Assembly: GCA_036657395.1 (NCBI GenBank)
Contig: JAVXGM010000005.1
Coordinates: forward strand, 1-64,000
DNA from: JAVXGM01 sp036657395
GTDB taxonomy: Bacteria; Bacillota; Clostridia; Peptostreptococcales; Anaerovoracaceae
Length of the DNA: 64,000 nucleotides
Reading direction: 5' to 3'
Below are positions 16,864-24,294 of this stretch, one piece after another. Below the pieces are notes generated by a model that was not told the origin of the DNA, made no database searches, and saw only the letters and a program-made list of their open reading frames with translations. The translations under genes were made by a program, and so were the position numbers. Position 1 is the first letter of the stretch; the number at the start of each line of letters is the position of its first letter.

Positions 16864-17494
16864 AATAGTATCCTTCCTTTCTCAGTAAGCATTTTCCTCT
16901 TAACTGACATTCTTCACAAGTTGCTAAATATCCAGTCACAGGTCTGTCTGATATGCCTAAAATTGCTGTTACTGATTTTCTTGGAATCATAATATGGCTA
17001 GAAGTCACATTAAGTCCAATCTTCCTAGGCCCGTCAATGGCCTGTATAAATTTGTTTTGTATTTCAATGGGTAAATCTCCATACCCAGGGCTGTATCTTC
17101 CTGTCATGAATTGTCCCACATCTTCTTTAATCTTTTTTTGAAATTCATCAGCAATCTCTTCGATTAATATGGATGCACCCCAGTCTAAAATGATGGTTTT
17201 TCCCATGTCATTCACCTGAGTTTTGCGAAGTAAATTATCCACCCCAATTCCAAGAGTAATAGCCATAATAATCATTTTTTCACAGTGAACAAGATGCCTT
17301 TTAATGTTTTTGCCTGGGAGCTCCATCTCTTCTCTTTTAAGAATTCGGTAAATCCCTTGAGGTTTTGCTACCCCTAGAATTTCTTTTTCCCCTTGTCCAA
17401 GCTGAGTTAAAAGCTGATTGTCAGGTTTTCCTTTTACACCTAAGGCTTCTATCCACTGGTCTTTATTAATAGCTTCTGGTAATTCTAAGTTCAT
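16850..17494 (-). CDS. Methionine synthase reactivation-type protein
   Basis: 214 aa. It resembles the stand-alone MetH activation-domain proteins of Clostridia: the central region LVHCEKMIIMAITLGIGVDNLL and MTGRYSPGYGDLPIEIQNKF (RxSPGYGD is the SAM-binding signature of the MetH activation domain). The C-terminus carries a cysteine cluster (CEECQLRGKC, and Cys in EGYYCGKK) that could bind a metal or Fe-S cluster. Its position between metF and a metH without the domain supports SAM-dependent reductive reactivation of cob(II)alamin. It overlaps metH by 14 nt and is 1 nt from metF. Confidence 0.85.
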   Translation of the reverse strand: MNLELPEAINKDQWIEALGVKGKPDNQLLTQLGQGEKEILGVAKPQGIYRILKREEMELPGKNIKRHLVHCEKMIIMAITLGIGVDNLLRKTQVNDMGKTIILDWGASILIEEIADEFQKKIKEDVGQFMTGRYSPGYGDLPIEIQNKFIQAIDGPRKIGLNVTSSHIMIPRKSVTAILGISDRPVTGYLATCEECQLRGKCLLRKEGYYCGKK

Positions 17495-17495
17495 A

Positions 17496-18356
17496 TTACA
17501 ACAGCACCTTTATTTTTTCATAAATTTCTAAGGCTACTTTTGGATTGTTCATAGTATAAAGATGGATTCCATCCACACCATATTCGATTAGATCTGTAAT
17601 CTGATCTACCGCATACTGAATACCATGTTCGTATAGGCCTTGCTCGTCATTTTCATAAAGGCTAATCATCTTTGTGAATTCGTGGGGAAGGCTGGCGCCA
17701 CTTAAGGCTACTGTCTTTTCGATCTGTTTCTTATTTACAATAGGCATGATGCCCGCAGAAATGGGTATATCAATTCCTGCATTTCTAACTTGTACTAAAT
17801 AATTATAAAAAAGCTGGTTATCAAAGAATAGCTGAGTAATCAAGACTTTGACACCTGCTCCGATCTTGTATTTTAGATTTTGGATATCTTCTCTAATATT
17901 TTTGCTCTCACAGTGACCTTCTGGGTAACATGCCCCTAAAATTTGCAAATCACTCTTTCTTTGAACTTCTATGGCCAATTCGTTGGCATGGGAAAAATCT
18001 TTTTTAACGATTTCCCCTGGAATAATGTCTCCTCTTAACGCTAGTACATTCTCAATATTGTTCTCTGCAAATCTTCCTATCATATTTTGTACGTCTTCCA
18101 TACTAGAATTAACGCAAGTCAAGTGAGCCACCGGCTCAATATTAAACTTTTCTTTAATGTTTTTAGCAATTTGACAAGTGGTATCATCTACTTTATTACC
18201 ACCTGCCCCATAAGTAACACTGATAAAATCCGGCTTGCATACGCTTAATTTTTCAATGGTTTCATAAATACTATCTAAGTTTGCTTTTCGCTTAGGTGGA
18301 AACACCTCAAAGGAAAAGATTGGCTTTTTATTCTTAAATAAACTTGGTATTTTCAT
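17496..18356 (-). CDS. metF: 5,10-methylenetetrahydrofolate reductase
   Basis: 286 aa, the usual bacterial MetF length. The TIM barrel starts FSFEVFPPKRKANLD with the catalytic-type glutamate; FISVTYGAGG, HLTCVNSS and ALRGD are typical. It reduces 5,10-methylene-THF to 5-methyl-THF, the methyl donor used by the metH encoded two genes downstream. It is the first gene of the methionine operon, with a promoter at 18418-18446 and RBS GGGAGGAT. The roughly 55-nt leader shows no S-box or T-box structure. Confidence 0.93.
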   Translation of the reverse strand: MKIPSLFKNKKPIFSFEVFPPKRKANLDSIYETIEKLSVCKPDFISVTYGAGGNKVDDTTCQIAKNIKEKFNIEPVAHLTCVNSSMEDVQNMIGRFAENNIENVLALRGDIIPGEIVKKDFSHANELAIEVQRKSDLQILGACYPEGHCESKNIREDIQNLKYKIGAGVKVLITQLFFDNQLFYNYLVQVRNAGIDIPISAGIMPIVNKKQIEKTVALSGASLPHEFTKMISLYENDEQGLYEHGIQYAVDQITDLIEYGVDGIHLYTMNNPKVALEIYEKIKVLL

Positions 18357-18417
18357 TTTATCCTCCCTATTTTATGTGGAAAATCCTGACGTTGTCATGA
18401 CCTTCACCTAATTTTAT

Positions 18418-18446
18418 ATTATACTATTTTCTTGGCCCGTTGTCAC
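18418..18446 (-). promoter_or_regulatory. Sigma-A-type promoter of the metF-metH operon
   Basis: Minus strand: -35 GTGACA (18441-18446), 17-bp spacer, perfect -10 TATAAT (18418-18423), about 60 nt upstream of the metF start. Confidence 0.7.
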
Positions 18447-18466
18447 CTTAAACCCTATTTCTCATT

Positions 18467-18525
18467 CCAATAAAAAATTGCTGGGTAAGCACTTTTTATA
18501 GTGCTTACTCAGCAATTTTTATTGG
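18467..18525 (-). terminator. Strong terminator downstream of agrD
   Basis: A long hairpin with arms 18467-18492 and 18501-18525 pairs almost completely (CCAATAAAAA...GCTG / GTAAGCAC...GTGCTTAC) around an 8-nt loop. On the minus strand GTGCTTACCCAGC is followed by AATTTTTTATT. It separates the agr genes from the metF promoter; symmetrical A/T flanks make it potentially bidirectional. Confidence 0.85.
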
Positions 18526-18549
18526 ATAATCTCAAATTTACTATAACTG

Positions 18550-18610
18550 TTATAATTCTATTATTTACCTTTTATTTTCTCTAATGCTGTAAGAAAAAAA
18601 ATAGTCTAAT
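18550..18610. repeat. 61-bp direct repeat, copy A, with an agrC 3'-end remnant
   Basis: Matches 18910-18970 at 53 of 61 positions, without gaps and exactly 360 bp away. In copy B the repeat contains the last codons and stop of the agrC-like gene (V-R-L-F-L-F-L-Q-stop) plus 34 bp downstream. Copy A reads I-R-L-F-F-F-L-Q-H-stop in the same frame, starting 8 nt after the agrD stop. It looks like the tail of a second, deleted agrC-type gene. Confidence 0.75.
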
Positions 18611-18618
18611 AGATTCCC

Positions 18619-18765
18619 TTATTTGATTTTGCACAACTTCTTTGCGCTTTCAGGGACAGATTCCTGGTAAATGTGGTGCCCGCAGGTTGCGTTCACATTC
18701 ATAGTTGCAGCAACTAGAGCTAAAGTTGCTATTACATTTCCAAATTTCAAAAATAATTTGTTCAT
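18619..18765 (-). CDS. agrD: AgrD-type cyclic lactone autoinducer peptide precursor
   Basis: 48 aa. It follows the AgrD plan: an amphipathic N-terminal leader (MNKLFLKFGNVIATLALVA), a small-residue stretch ending NVNAT, the ring cysteine C28, then a charged tail QESVPESAKKL with the conserved VPES. By alignment with the Clostridium perfringens precursor, the thiolactone would be CGHHI (28-32), so the mature peptide would contain two adjacent histidines. A second cysteine (C45) near the end is unusual. The ATG at 18763-18765 has AGGAGAT 6 nt upstream; a longer in-frame start at 18876 lacks such a site. It lies downstream of agrC/agrA-like genes, but no agrB peptidase is present in the window. 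Confidence 0.85.
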   Translation of the reverse strand: MNKLFLKFGNVIATLALVAATMNVNATCGHHIYQESVPESAKKLCKIK

Positions 18766-18808
18766 TGTTTTATCTCCTATGTATTTTTTGTGACAACTTA
18801 TTGTTGAA

Positions 18809-18832
18809 ATTATACGATATTTTGTTGCAACA
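18809..18832 (-). promoter_or_regulatory. Possible agrD promoter (-10) with palindrome
   Basis: A perfect TATAAT lies on the minus strand at 18809-18814, about 44 nt before the agrD ATG, with no recognisable -35 at the right distance. A 10-bp perfect palindrome TGTTGCAACA (18823-18832) sits in the spacer. A poor -35 fits an activator-dependent promoter, but the site is only a suggestion. Confidence 0.35.
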
Positions 18833-18909
18833 TTTTTACAATTGTAGAAATTCATAAGTTTTAATGTGGAAAACAAGTATATTGCAAGGTCATCAACTCA
18901 CCATATGCT

Positions 18910-18970
18910 TTATAATTCTATTATTCACCTTTTATTTTCCCTATTACTGTAAAAAAAGAAATAATCTAAC
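18910..18970. repeat. 61-bp direct repeat, copy B, spanning the agrC stop codon
   Basis: Intact partner of 18550-18610. It covers the last nine codons of the histidine kinase gene, its stop (18944-18946) and the following 34 bp. The two copies flank agrD, so recombination between them could excise or duplicate it. Confidence 0.75.
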
Positions 18971-20224
18971 CAAAAAAGAATCATCTGTATAGTCAATTTC
19001 CATATGACCATGATATGCATCTACAACCCGTTGCACATTTTTTAGCCCAATCCCATGCCCCACTTCTTTGGCTTTCGTAGTTTTAAATGTGTTATCAACT
19101 TTCCTTATAGATTCACTATGAGAATTTTCCATCTGAATAAACAGCTTACCCGGCTCCTCTTTCATGGTAACATGTAAAATCTTTTTACCAATTCCATTAT
19201 CACAATTCTCTATCGCTCGTAATGCATTGTCTAACAGATTCCCCAAAATAATACTAATATCTTTATGGCTGATGGAAATATCATTGGAGATTTTCAGATC
19301 TGTCTTCACCTCTGTTCCATATTGTATCGCTTTTCCTAGCTTAACATTCAAAAAGCTGTCAATTACATAATTTCCAGTAGATGCAAAATTCGTCCCCATT
19401 TCAGCTAATGGTTTCAGACTGTCCAAATACTTTTGTATTTCTTTGCATTTGTCCTTCTCGGCCAGCTGATGCAAAGCCAGAAAGTGGTTTTTCATATCAT
19501 GGCGCAGCATTGTTATTTTTTCTTCCGAGGCTTTAGACAATAGCATCTGATTTTCGTAAGCCTGATTTTGTTGTTCCAAAAGAGTGACATCAAGCAGACT
19601 TTTATACATACACTGAATACGGTCAAGCAGATAGAAGGCAAAAACATTTACTAAAATCATGCTAATCCCCCCTATTGCAACTGCAATTTCATCCTTGCAA
19701 TTGTCTAACACAATCGCAGAAACGAAAAGGCTGCAAATCGGAATCAGTACTATAGAAAGCCACTCCAGAAAGGCAATATCATCTCCGTTTTTTAAGTCAA
19801 TAACTTTTTGCAATAGTAGTACAATCATAAAGAATAAAAAATCCGCAGCTAAGATACCAGTAACAAGCATACGTTCAATATGAAGATTTACTAACAAATT
19901 GTAAACTAGATCCTCACAAACAGTATAACTTGCCACCACTGCAACAATTGCACAGATTCGATACTTCCATGTTCCAATATAAGAACTTGCAAGGATTATA
20001 CTTCCAACTATATTTGTAAGAATTATGATTTTAGGAGCCCAGTCAAGATACAAAAAGCTTGCGCTATTGATACAATAATACAGGACGTAACCCGAAAATC
20101 TCACAAGTTTCCTTTTTTTAGAACCATCAGTTTGAAAAAACACATGAAAAAAACGGCTAATGATGTACATACGAAACAAGTTTCCTACTAAGTATATGGT
20201 AATTTCAGTCATTGTAAGCTGCAT
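18944..20224 (-). CDS. agrC: AgrC-like sensor histidine kinase (GHKL type)
   Basis: 426 aa. Six or so hydrophobic segments fill residues 5-205, as in peptide-pheromone receptors of the HPK10 class. The dimerisation/phosphoacceptor region has H242 in LRHDMKNH. The GHKL ATPase has an N-box ILGNLLDNALRAIEN near 330 and a G-box HGIGLKNVQ near 390. It should bind the extracellular autoinducer and phosphorylate the LytTR regulator encoded 9 nt upstream. RBS AAAGGTGA is before the ATG; a second ATG four codons on is possible. Its 3' end is duplicated beyond agrD. Confidence 0.85.
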   Translation of the reverse strand: MQLTMTEITIYLVGNLFRMYIISRFFHVFFQTDGSKKRKLVRFSGYVLYYCINSASFLYLDWAPKIIILTNIVGSIILASSYIGTWKYRICAIVAVVASYTVCEDLVYNLLVNLHIERMLVTGILAADFLFFMIVLLLQKVIDLKNGDDIAFLEWLSIVLIPICSLFVSAIVLDNCKDEIAVAIGGISMILVNVFAFYLLDRIQCMYKSLLDVTLLEQQNQAYENQMLLSKASEEKITMLRHDMKNHFLALHQLAEKDKCKEIQKYLDSLKPLAEMGTNFASTGNYVIDSFLNVKLGKAIQYGTEVKTDLKISNDISISHKDISIILGNLLDNALRAIENCDNGIGKKILHVTMKEEPGKLFIQMENSHSESIRKVDNTFKTTKAKEVGHGIGLKNVQRVVDAYHGHMEIDYTDDSFLVRLFLFLQ

Positions 20225-20233
20225 TGCAATTCA

Positions 20234-20935
20234 TCACCTTTCTCTTTGAAGTAGGGCTTTATTCACCTTTTTACGATATGTCTGGCTGATTGGCAGTGAT
20301 ATTTTATCTTTTAAAATCACTTCCTCTGATTTCCAATATGTTATGTAAAGACGATTTACCAAATAGGACTGATGAATCCTAATAAAATTCGATGGTGCAT
20401 TTTTCTCAACCTTGTTCAGTCTGCCGTATATTTCCTTTTTTTCATATTTCGTGTTAATCCTAATCTTTCTATCACTGCTCTCAAAATACACAATATCCCC
20501 ATATGGTATCCGATAATTCTCAGGTCCAATCTTAAACTCAAAGCAGGTATCATATGTCTCTGCCAATTCCATTGCCCTCTCTACATTATCCACAACATCT
20601 TCTGCAGAAATTGGTTTAACTAAAAAATTCATTGGTCTGACGGCAAAAAGTTCCATTGCATACTCCTGTTTTGCTGAAATATAAACAATTTGTGTCCGTT
20701 CATTTTTCAATTCATTACGGATTTTCTTCCCAACGTCAACTCCATTCATTAGTTGAAATTCTATGTCTAGAAAAATTAAATCATAATATTCTCCCCTAGA
20801 TAACCCTTCGTACAGCTTTTCAGTACTATAAAAAGTAGACGTTTCAATAATTTCCCTTTCAACATAAGAATCCAGAAATCTTTCAAGTTGAGTACATAAA
20901 ATTTCTTCGTCATCACAAATAGCTATACAAAACAT
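20234..20935 (-). CDS. agrA: AgrA-like response regulator, LytTR DNA-binding type
   Basis: 233 aa. The receiver domain (1-120) has acidic pair D8/D9, phosphoacceptor D57 in FLDIEF and K107 in LVKP. The LytTR domain is at about 130-230 (IVYFESSDRKIRI, FIRIHQSYLVN). This pairing of a LytTR regulator with a GHKL kinase and an AgrD precursor is the accessory-gene-regulator plan. It is the first gene of the agr unit here (order A-C-D), unlike the B-D-C-A order of staphylococci. A -10 element and LytTR-like repeats lie upstream (20965-21005), which would allow positive feedback. Confidence 0.87.
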   Translation of the reverse strand: MFCIAICDDEEILCTQLERFLDSYVEREIIETSTFYSTEKLYEGLSRGEYYDLIFLDIEFQLMNGVDVGKKIRNELKNERTQIVYISAKQEYAMELFAVRPMNFLVKPISAEDVVDNVERAMELAETYDTCFEFKIGPENYRIPYGDIVYFESSDRKIRINTKYEKKEIYGRLNKVEKNAPSNFIRIHQSYLVNRLYITYWKSEEVILKDKISLPISQTYRKKVNKALLQRER

Positions 20936-20964
20936 TCATCTTCCCCCTTTGTCTTCGCCATAAA

Positions 20965-21005
20965 ATTATAACACACTAACTGGTTGCCTTCCTAGTTTTT
21001 ACTGT
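20965..21005 (-). promoter_or_regulatory. Possible agrA promoter with LytTR-like direct repeats
   Basis: Minus strand: -10 TATAAT at 20965-20970 without a good -35. Two imperfect 9-mers resembling the AgrA consensus ACAGTTAAG lie upstream: ACAGTAAAA (20997-21005) and CCAGTTAGT (20975-20983), starts 22 bp apart, the spacing of LytTR sites. The proximal repeat is closer to the -10 than in staphylococcal promoters, so this is tentative. Confidence 0.3.
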
Positions 21006-21116
21006 TTTTCCAAAATTAGCAAGGTATTTCTAATACAATATTAGGCAATATCTTCAATAATACAATTTGAAATTTAAAGCAACTGTTCTTTGGGATTTTG
21101 CACCGTATTAAGTTCA

Positions 21117-21314
21117 TCAATCTTCATCCTTTATTTCAGCAATCTTAAGTGCCTCTTTCAATAAAATTGTCACGACTTCATTACGTGAAAGTTCTGTTTG
21201 ATGTGTTAACTTAATTAGTTCTTCATAAATTTCATTGGGAACTCGAACAGAAAAAGTTTTATGTCCATCTTCTCCTTTTAACTTACGCTTTGGGACTTCA
21301 ATTATTTTGTTCAT
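21117..21314 (-). CDS. Small ribbon-helix-helix DNA-binding protein
   Basis: 65 aa. The core reads KTFSVRVPNEIYEELIKL followed by SRNEVVTILLKEAL: one beta strand and two helices, as in Arc/CopG/MetJ-fold repressors. The basic N-terminus (KRKLKGEDGHK) could also touch DNA. It would act as a dimer. It sits alone between the agr genes and deoC with its own TTGACA promoter; no toxin gene adjoins it, so an antitoxin role is not supported. Regulatory target unknown. Confidence 0.75.
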   Translation of the reverse strand: MNKIIEVPKRKLKGEDGHKTFSVRVPNEIYEELIKLTHQTELSRNEVVTILLKEALKIAEIKDED

Positions 21315-21363
21315 ATTTATTCACCTTCCTGTTTGTTGCTAATTATATTTCATACTATTTTTA

Positions 21364-21392
21364 ATTAATATATCTAAAATATATATTGTCAA
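21364..21392 (-). promoter_or_regulatory. Promoter of the ribbon-helix-helix gene
   Basis: Minus strand: -35 TTGACA (21387-21392), 17-bp spacer, -10 ATTAAT (21364-21369), about 50 nt upstream of the start. The rest of 21315-21558 is very AT-rich and shows no further gene; no convincing -35/-10 pair was found for deoC. Confidence 0.5.
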
Positions 21393-21558
21393 ACTCACTT
21401 AAATAATTAATTATAAAACCTTATTATTAATTTTAAACATATATTTAATAATACCTATAAAAGCAACTTTACCCAGTGCCTTTGTCACATAACTTGGATA
21501 TTTACACTGTATATACTATCGAAACCATGATACTATATCAAGAAAAGGAGATGATTTT

Positions 21559-22209
21559 ATGAACAATCTAAACCAGTATTTGGATCACACAAATTTAAAA
21601 CCAGATGTGACCGAGGAAGACATAAAAAAATTGTGCCAAGAAGGGAAAGAATATGGCTTCTACTCTGTCTGCGTCAATGGATGCCATGTGGCTTTAGCTT
21701 CAAAGCTACTGGATAAAACTGATGTGAAAATATGTGCTGTTGTAGGATTTCCCCTAGGGGCAATGTCCACCTTGGCCAAAGGCTATGAGCTAGATCAGGC
21801 CTGCAAAGATGGTGCTAGTGAGATTGATGTGGTCATCAATGTAGGTGCATTAAAAGAAGGCCGTTATGCTTATGTACAGAATGAAATAGCCACACTCTCT
21901 GTCCTTGCTGAAGATTATAATAGCATTTTAAAAGTCATCTTAGAAACCTGTCTTCTCAGTGACGAAGAAATCGTCAAGGCTTGTCAGCTAGTTATGAATA
22001 CTGGTGCAGCCTTTGTGAAAACCTCTACTGGCTTTAGTACAGGAGGGGCTACTACCCATGATGTGGCTTTAATGAAGGCTACCGTGGGCGATAAGCTTAA
22101 AATAAAAGCCTCTGGTGGAATCCGAGATTCAAAAACTGCCATTGAGATGATTAAGGCTGGAGCTGACAGAATTGGGGCTAGTGCCTCTGTTTCCATGGTT
22201 ACAGCCTAA
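21559..22209 (+). CDS. deoC: Deoxyribose-phosphate aldolase
   Basis: 216 aa, the normal DeoC length. Class I aldolase barrel: LDHTNLKPD at the N-terminus, VCVNGCHV, CAVVGFPLGAM, EIDVVINVGALKEG, the Schiff-base lysine in FVKTSTGF and KASGGIRD near the C-terminus. It splits 2-deoxyribose-5-phosphate into glyceraldehyde-3-phosphate and acetaldehyde in deoxynucleoside catabolism. RBS AAAAGGAG is 8 nt upstream. It is a single-gene unit on the plus strand with its own terminator, convergent with the pyrimidine operon. Confidence 0.95.
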   Translation: MNNLNQYLDHTNLKPDVTEEDIKKLCQEGKEYGFYSVCVNGCHVALASKLLDKTDVKICAVVGFPLGAMSTLAKGYELDQACKDGASEIDVVINVGALKEGRYAYVQNEIATLSVLAEDYNSILKVILETCLLSDEEIVKACQLVMNTGAAFVKTSTGFSTGGATTHDVALMKATVGDKLKIKASGGIRDSKTAIEMIKAGADRIGASASVSMVTA

Positions 22210-22233
22210 TATTTAAAATACATTGTTAAATCT

Positions 22234-22284
22234 AAAAAAGAGCCCTACAGAGTTTTGCTTAAACTTGGTAAGGCTCTTTTTATT
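22234..22284. terminator. Bidirectional terminator between deoC and pyrI
   Basis: AAAAAGAGCC (22235-22244) pairs with GGCTCTTTTT (22272-22281), giving T-runs on both strands. It lies 25 bp after the deoC stop and 12 bp after the pyrI stop, serving both converging units. Confidence 0.85.
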
Positions 22285-22296
22285 TCCGAATTTTAT

Positions 22297-22719
22297 TTAC
22301 TTGGCTCTGTGTTCTACGTCACAGTAGGCACAGCGATAAGTCTTCTTTTCTTTGTCCACAAGTTTAAATGTATGGACGATTTCCTGTTCGATAGATGTGA
22401 TGCATCTAGGATTTTTACATTTGATAATATCAGTTAACGTTTCTGGCATTTCCAAGTGTTGTTTTTTTACAAGCTTACCGTCTTTTACTCTGTTAATAGT
22501 AATATTGCTGTCGATATAGCCTAGCATTTCAAAGTCCAGTTCAATTTCATCATCAATCTTAATGATGTCTTTCTTGTCCAGTTTACTGCTGCGAACATTT
22601 TGCACTACTGCAACGCTGCAAGTCAGTTTATCAAGCCGAAGAAACTTATATATGTCCATACTTTTTCCTGCCTGGATATGATCCAAAACGATTCCTGTTG
22701 TTACTCCATCAATATTCAT
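22297..22719 (-). CDS. pyrI: Aspartate carbamoyltransferase regulatory chain
   Basis: 140 aa. The N-terminal allosteric domain starts MNIDGVTTGIVLDHI. The C-terminal zinc domain has four cysteines, CKNPRC and CAYC, for contact with the catalytic chain. It binds nucleotide effectors and sets feedback control of the PyrB trimers. It is the last gene of the pyrimidine operon, 2 nt after pyrB, followed by the shared terminator. Presence of pyrI means the enzyme is the E. coli-type dodecamer rather than the unregulated Bacillus trimer. Confidence 0.95.
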   Translation of the reverse strand: MNIDGVTTGIVLDHIQAGKSMDIYKFLRLDKLTCSVAVVQNVRSSKLDKKDIIKIDDEIELDFEMLGYIDSNITINRVKDGKLVKKQHLEMPETLTDIIKCKNPRCITSIEQEIVHTFKLVDKEKKTYRCAYCDVEHRAK

Positions 22720-22721
22720 AA

Positions 22722-23654
22722 TTAGCCCCTCCTTTTAATTTCTAATAAATCTAAAATCAATGCCATTCTAATGTGTTTTCCACAGAGAGCCTGTTCAAAA
22801 TAGCACGCTCTAGGATCATCGTCCACCTGAACAGAAATCTCATTTACCCTTGGAAGTGGATGCATTATTGTTAAGTCTGGCTTTGCAATTGCTAGCTTTT
22901 CCATATCTAATATGTATGTATCTTTCAGTCTTACATAATCCTCTTCATTAAAGAAACGTTCCTTTTGTACTCTAGTCATATAAAGCACGTCTAATTCTGC
23001 CATGACCTCTTCCATACCTTCAACTTCTTTCCACTCAACGCCCGCACCTCTCAGCTTTTCCTTCATGTACTCAGGAATCTTTAATTCCTCTGGGGAAATA
23101 AGCACGAACTTTACATTAGGGTACCTTAGCATAGCTTCGATTAGTGAGTGAACCGTTCTTCCAAACTGTAAATCTCCACAAAGTCCTAAAGTTATATTTC
23201 CCAGTTCACCTTTTTTACGCTTAATAGTAAGCAGGTCAGTAAGCGTCTGGGTTGGATGATAATGTCCACCATCTCCTGCATTGATAATAGGAACCGTGGT
23301 TCTCTTAGATGCCACGAGAGGCGCTCCCTCTTTTGGATGTCTCATAGCAATAATATCTGCATAGCAACCTACAGTTCTAACTGTATCACTTACACTTTCA
23401 CCTTTAGCCGCAGAACTTGATGATGCCTCAGAAAAGCCTAGGATTCCTCCCCCAAGCTCTAGCATTGCTGCCTCAAAGCTAAGTCTTGTCCTCGTACTGG
23501 GTTCAAAAAAGAGAGTTGCTAGTTTTTTACCTCTGCAAATCTCTTCGTAATCACTATGATTTGCCACAATGTCATCTGCAACCTTGATTAGACTATCGAT
23601 TTCTTCCACCGACATATCTAAAATACTAATTAAATTTCTAATGCCTTGTCTCAT
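22722..23654 (-). CDS. pyrB: Aspartate carbamoyltransferase catalytic chain
   Basis: 310 aa. The carbamoyl-phosphate site FEPSTRTRLSFEAA, the 80s-loop residues SSSSAAKGES and the aspartate-site HPLPRVNEI are intact. It condenses carbamoyl phosphate with aspartate to N-carbamoyl-aspartate, the committed step of pyrimidine synthesis. Its ATG overlaps the pyrE stop as TAATG, and pyrI follows after 2 nt. Confidence 0.96.
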   Translation of the reverse strand: MRQGIRNLISILDMSVEEIDSLIKVADDIVANHSDYEEICRGKKLATLFFEPSTRTRLSFEAAMLELGGGILGFSEASSSSAAKGESVSDTVRTVGCYADIIAMRHPKEGAPLVASKRTTVPIINAGDGGHYHPTQTLTDLLTIKRKKGELGNITLGLCGDLQFGRTVHSLIEAMLRYPNVKFVLISPEELKIPEYMKEKLRGAGVEWKEVEGMEEVMAELDVLYMTRVQKERFFNEEDYVRLKDTYILDMEKLAIAKPDLTIMHPLPRVNEISVQVDDDPRACYFEQALCGKHIRMALILDLLEIKRRG

Positions 23655-24292
23655 TATTTTTCTCCTTTCATCCAGCCCTCATCTGAAGGGTTGTCTCTAA
23701 ATGCTACCAGTTTATTTACGTCTTCTTTTTTTATGTATCCTTCTTCTGCGGCCACTTCTACTAATGTATCAAGGTCGCACAAGCTGATGTTTTTAATATT
23801 TGCCTCCGCCATTTTGATCATTCCTTTTTCCATACCGTAGGTAAATATACTCACAATGCCTAAAACTTCTGCCCCAACCCCTCTCAGAGCCTCTACTGTG
23901 TCAAGTACAGAGCCTCCTGTGGAAATCAAATCTTCCACAACAACTACTTTCTGTCCTTTTTCCAGCTTTCCTTCTATCTGATTTGTTCTGCCATGGTCCT
24001 TAGCCGACCCTCTCACATACCCCATAGGAATTTCCATAAGGTGGCCTACGATGGCTGCATGAGCAATTCCTGCTGTGCTCGTTCCCATTAGTACTTCACA
24101 TTTTGGGTAATTCTCCTGGATGGTCTTTGCCATAGTCTCTTCTACTAATGTACGCACCTTAGGTGCAGTCAAAATAAGTCTGTTGTCACAGTAAATAGGG
24201 CTTTTTATTCCGCTTGCCCAAGTAAATGGCTCATTTGGTTTTAAGAATACAGCCTCTATAGAAAGTAATCCTTTTGCAATTTCTTGTTTCAT
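23654..24292 (-). CDS. pyrE: Orotate phosphoribosyltransferase
   Basis: 212 aa. The PRPP-binding motif VVVVEDLISTGGS is near residue 120, with YVRGSAKDHGRTNQIEG before it. It joins orotate to PRPP to form orotidine-5'-phosphate. The start at 24290-24292 has GAAGGGAGA 8 nt upstream and falls just after the pyrF stop; a longer frame would overlap pyrF by 31 nt. Confidence 0.95.
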   Translation of the reverse strand: MKQEIAKGLLSIEAVFLKPNEPFTWASGIKSPIYCDNRLILTAPKVRTLVEETMAKTIQENYPKCEVLMGTSTAGIAHAAIVGHLMEIPMGYVRGSAKDHGRTNQIEGKLEKGQKVVVVEDLISTGGSVLDTVEALRGVGAEVLGIVSIFTYGMEKGMIKMAEANIKNISLCDLDTLVEVAAEEGYIKKEDVNKLVAFRDNPSDEGWMKGEK

Positions 24293-24294
24293 CT

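Noticed and set aside
18357..18417. S-box or T-box riboswitch ahead of metF
   Set aside because: The leader from the predicted start is only about 55 nt and has no matching stems.
18766..18876. Longer in-frame start for agrD adding 37 residues
   Set aside because: The added part has no leader character, and the start at 18763-18765 has a well-placed AGGAGAT.
18550..18970. CRISPR or insertion-sequence ends
   Set aside because: There are only two copies, 360 bp apart, that share agrC coding sequence; there are no spacers, inverted ends or transposase.
21117..21314. Ribbon-helix-helix protein as an antitoxin
   Set aside because: No toxin-sized partner gene adjoins it; the neighbours are agrA and deoC.
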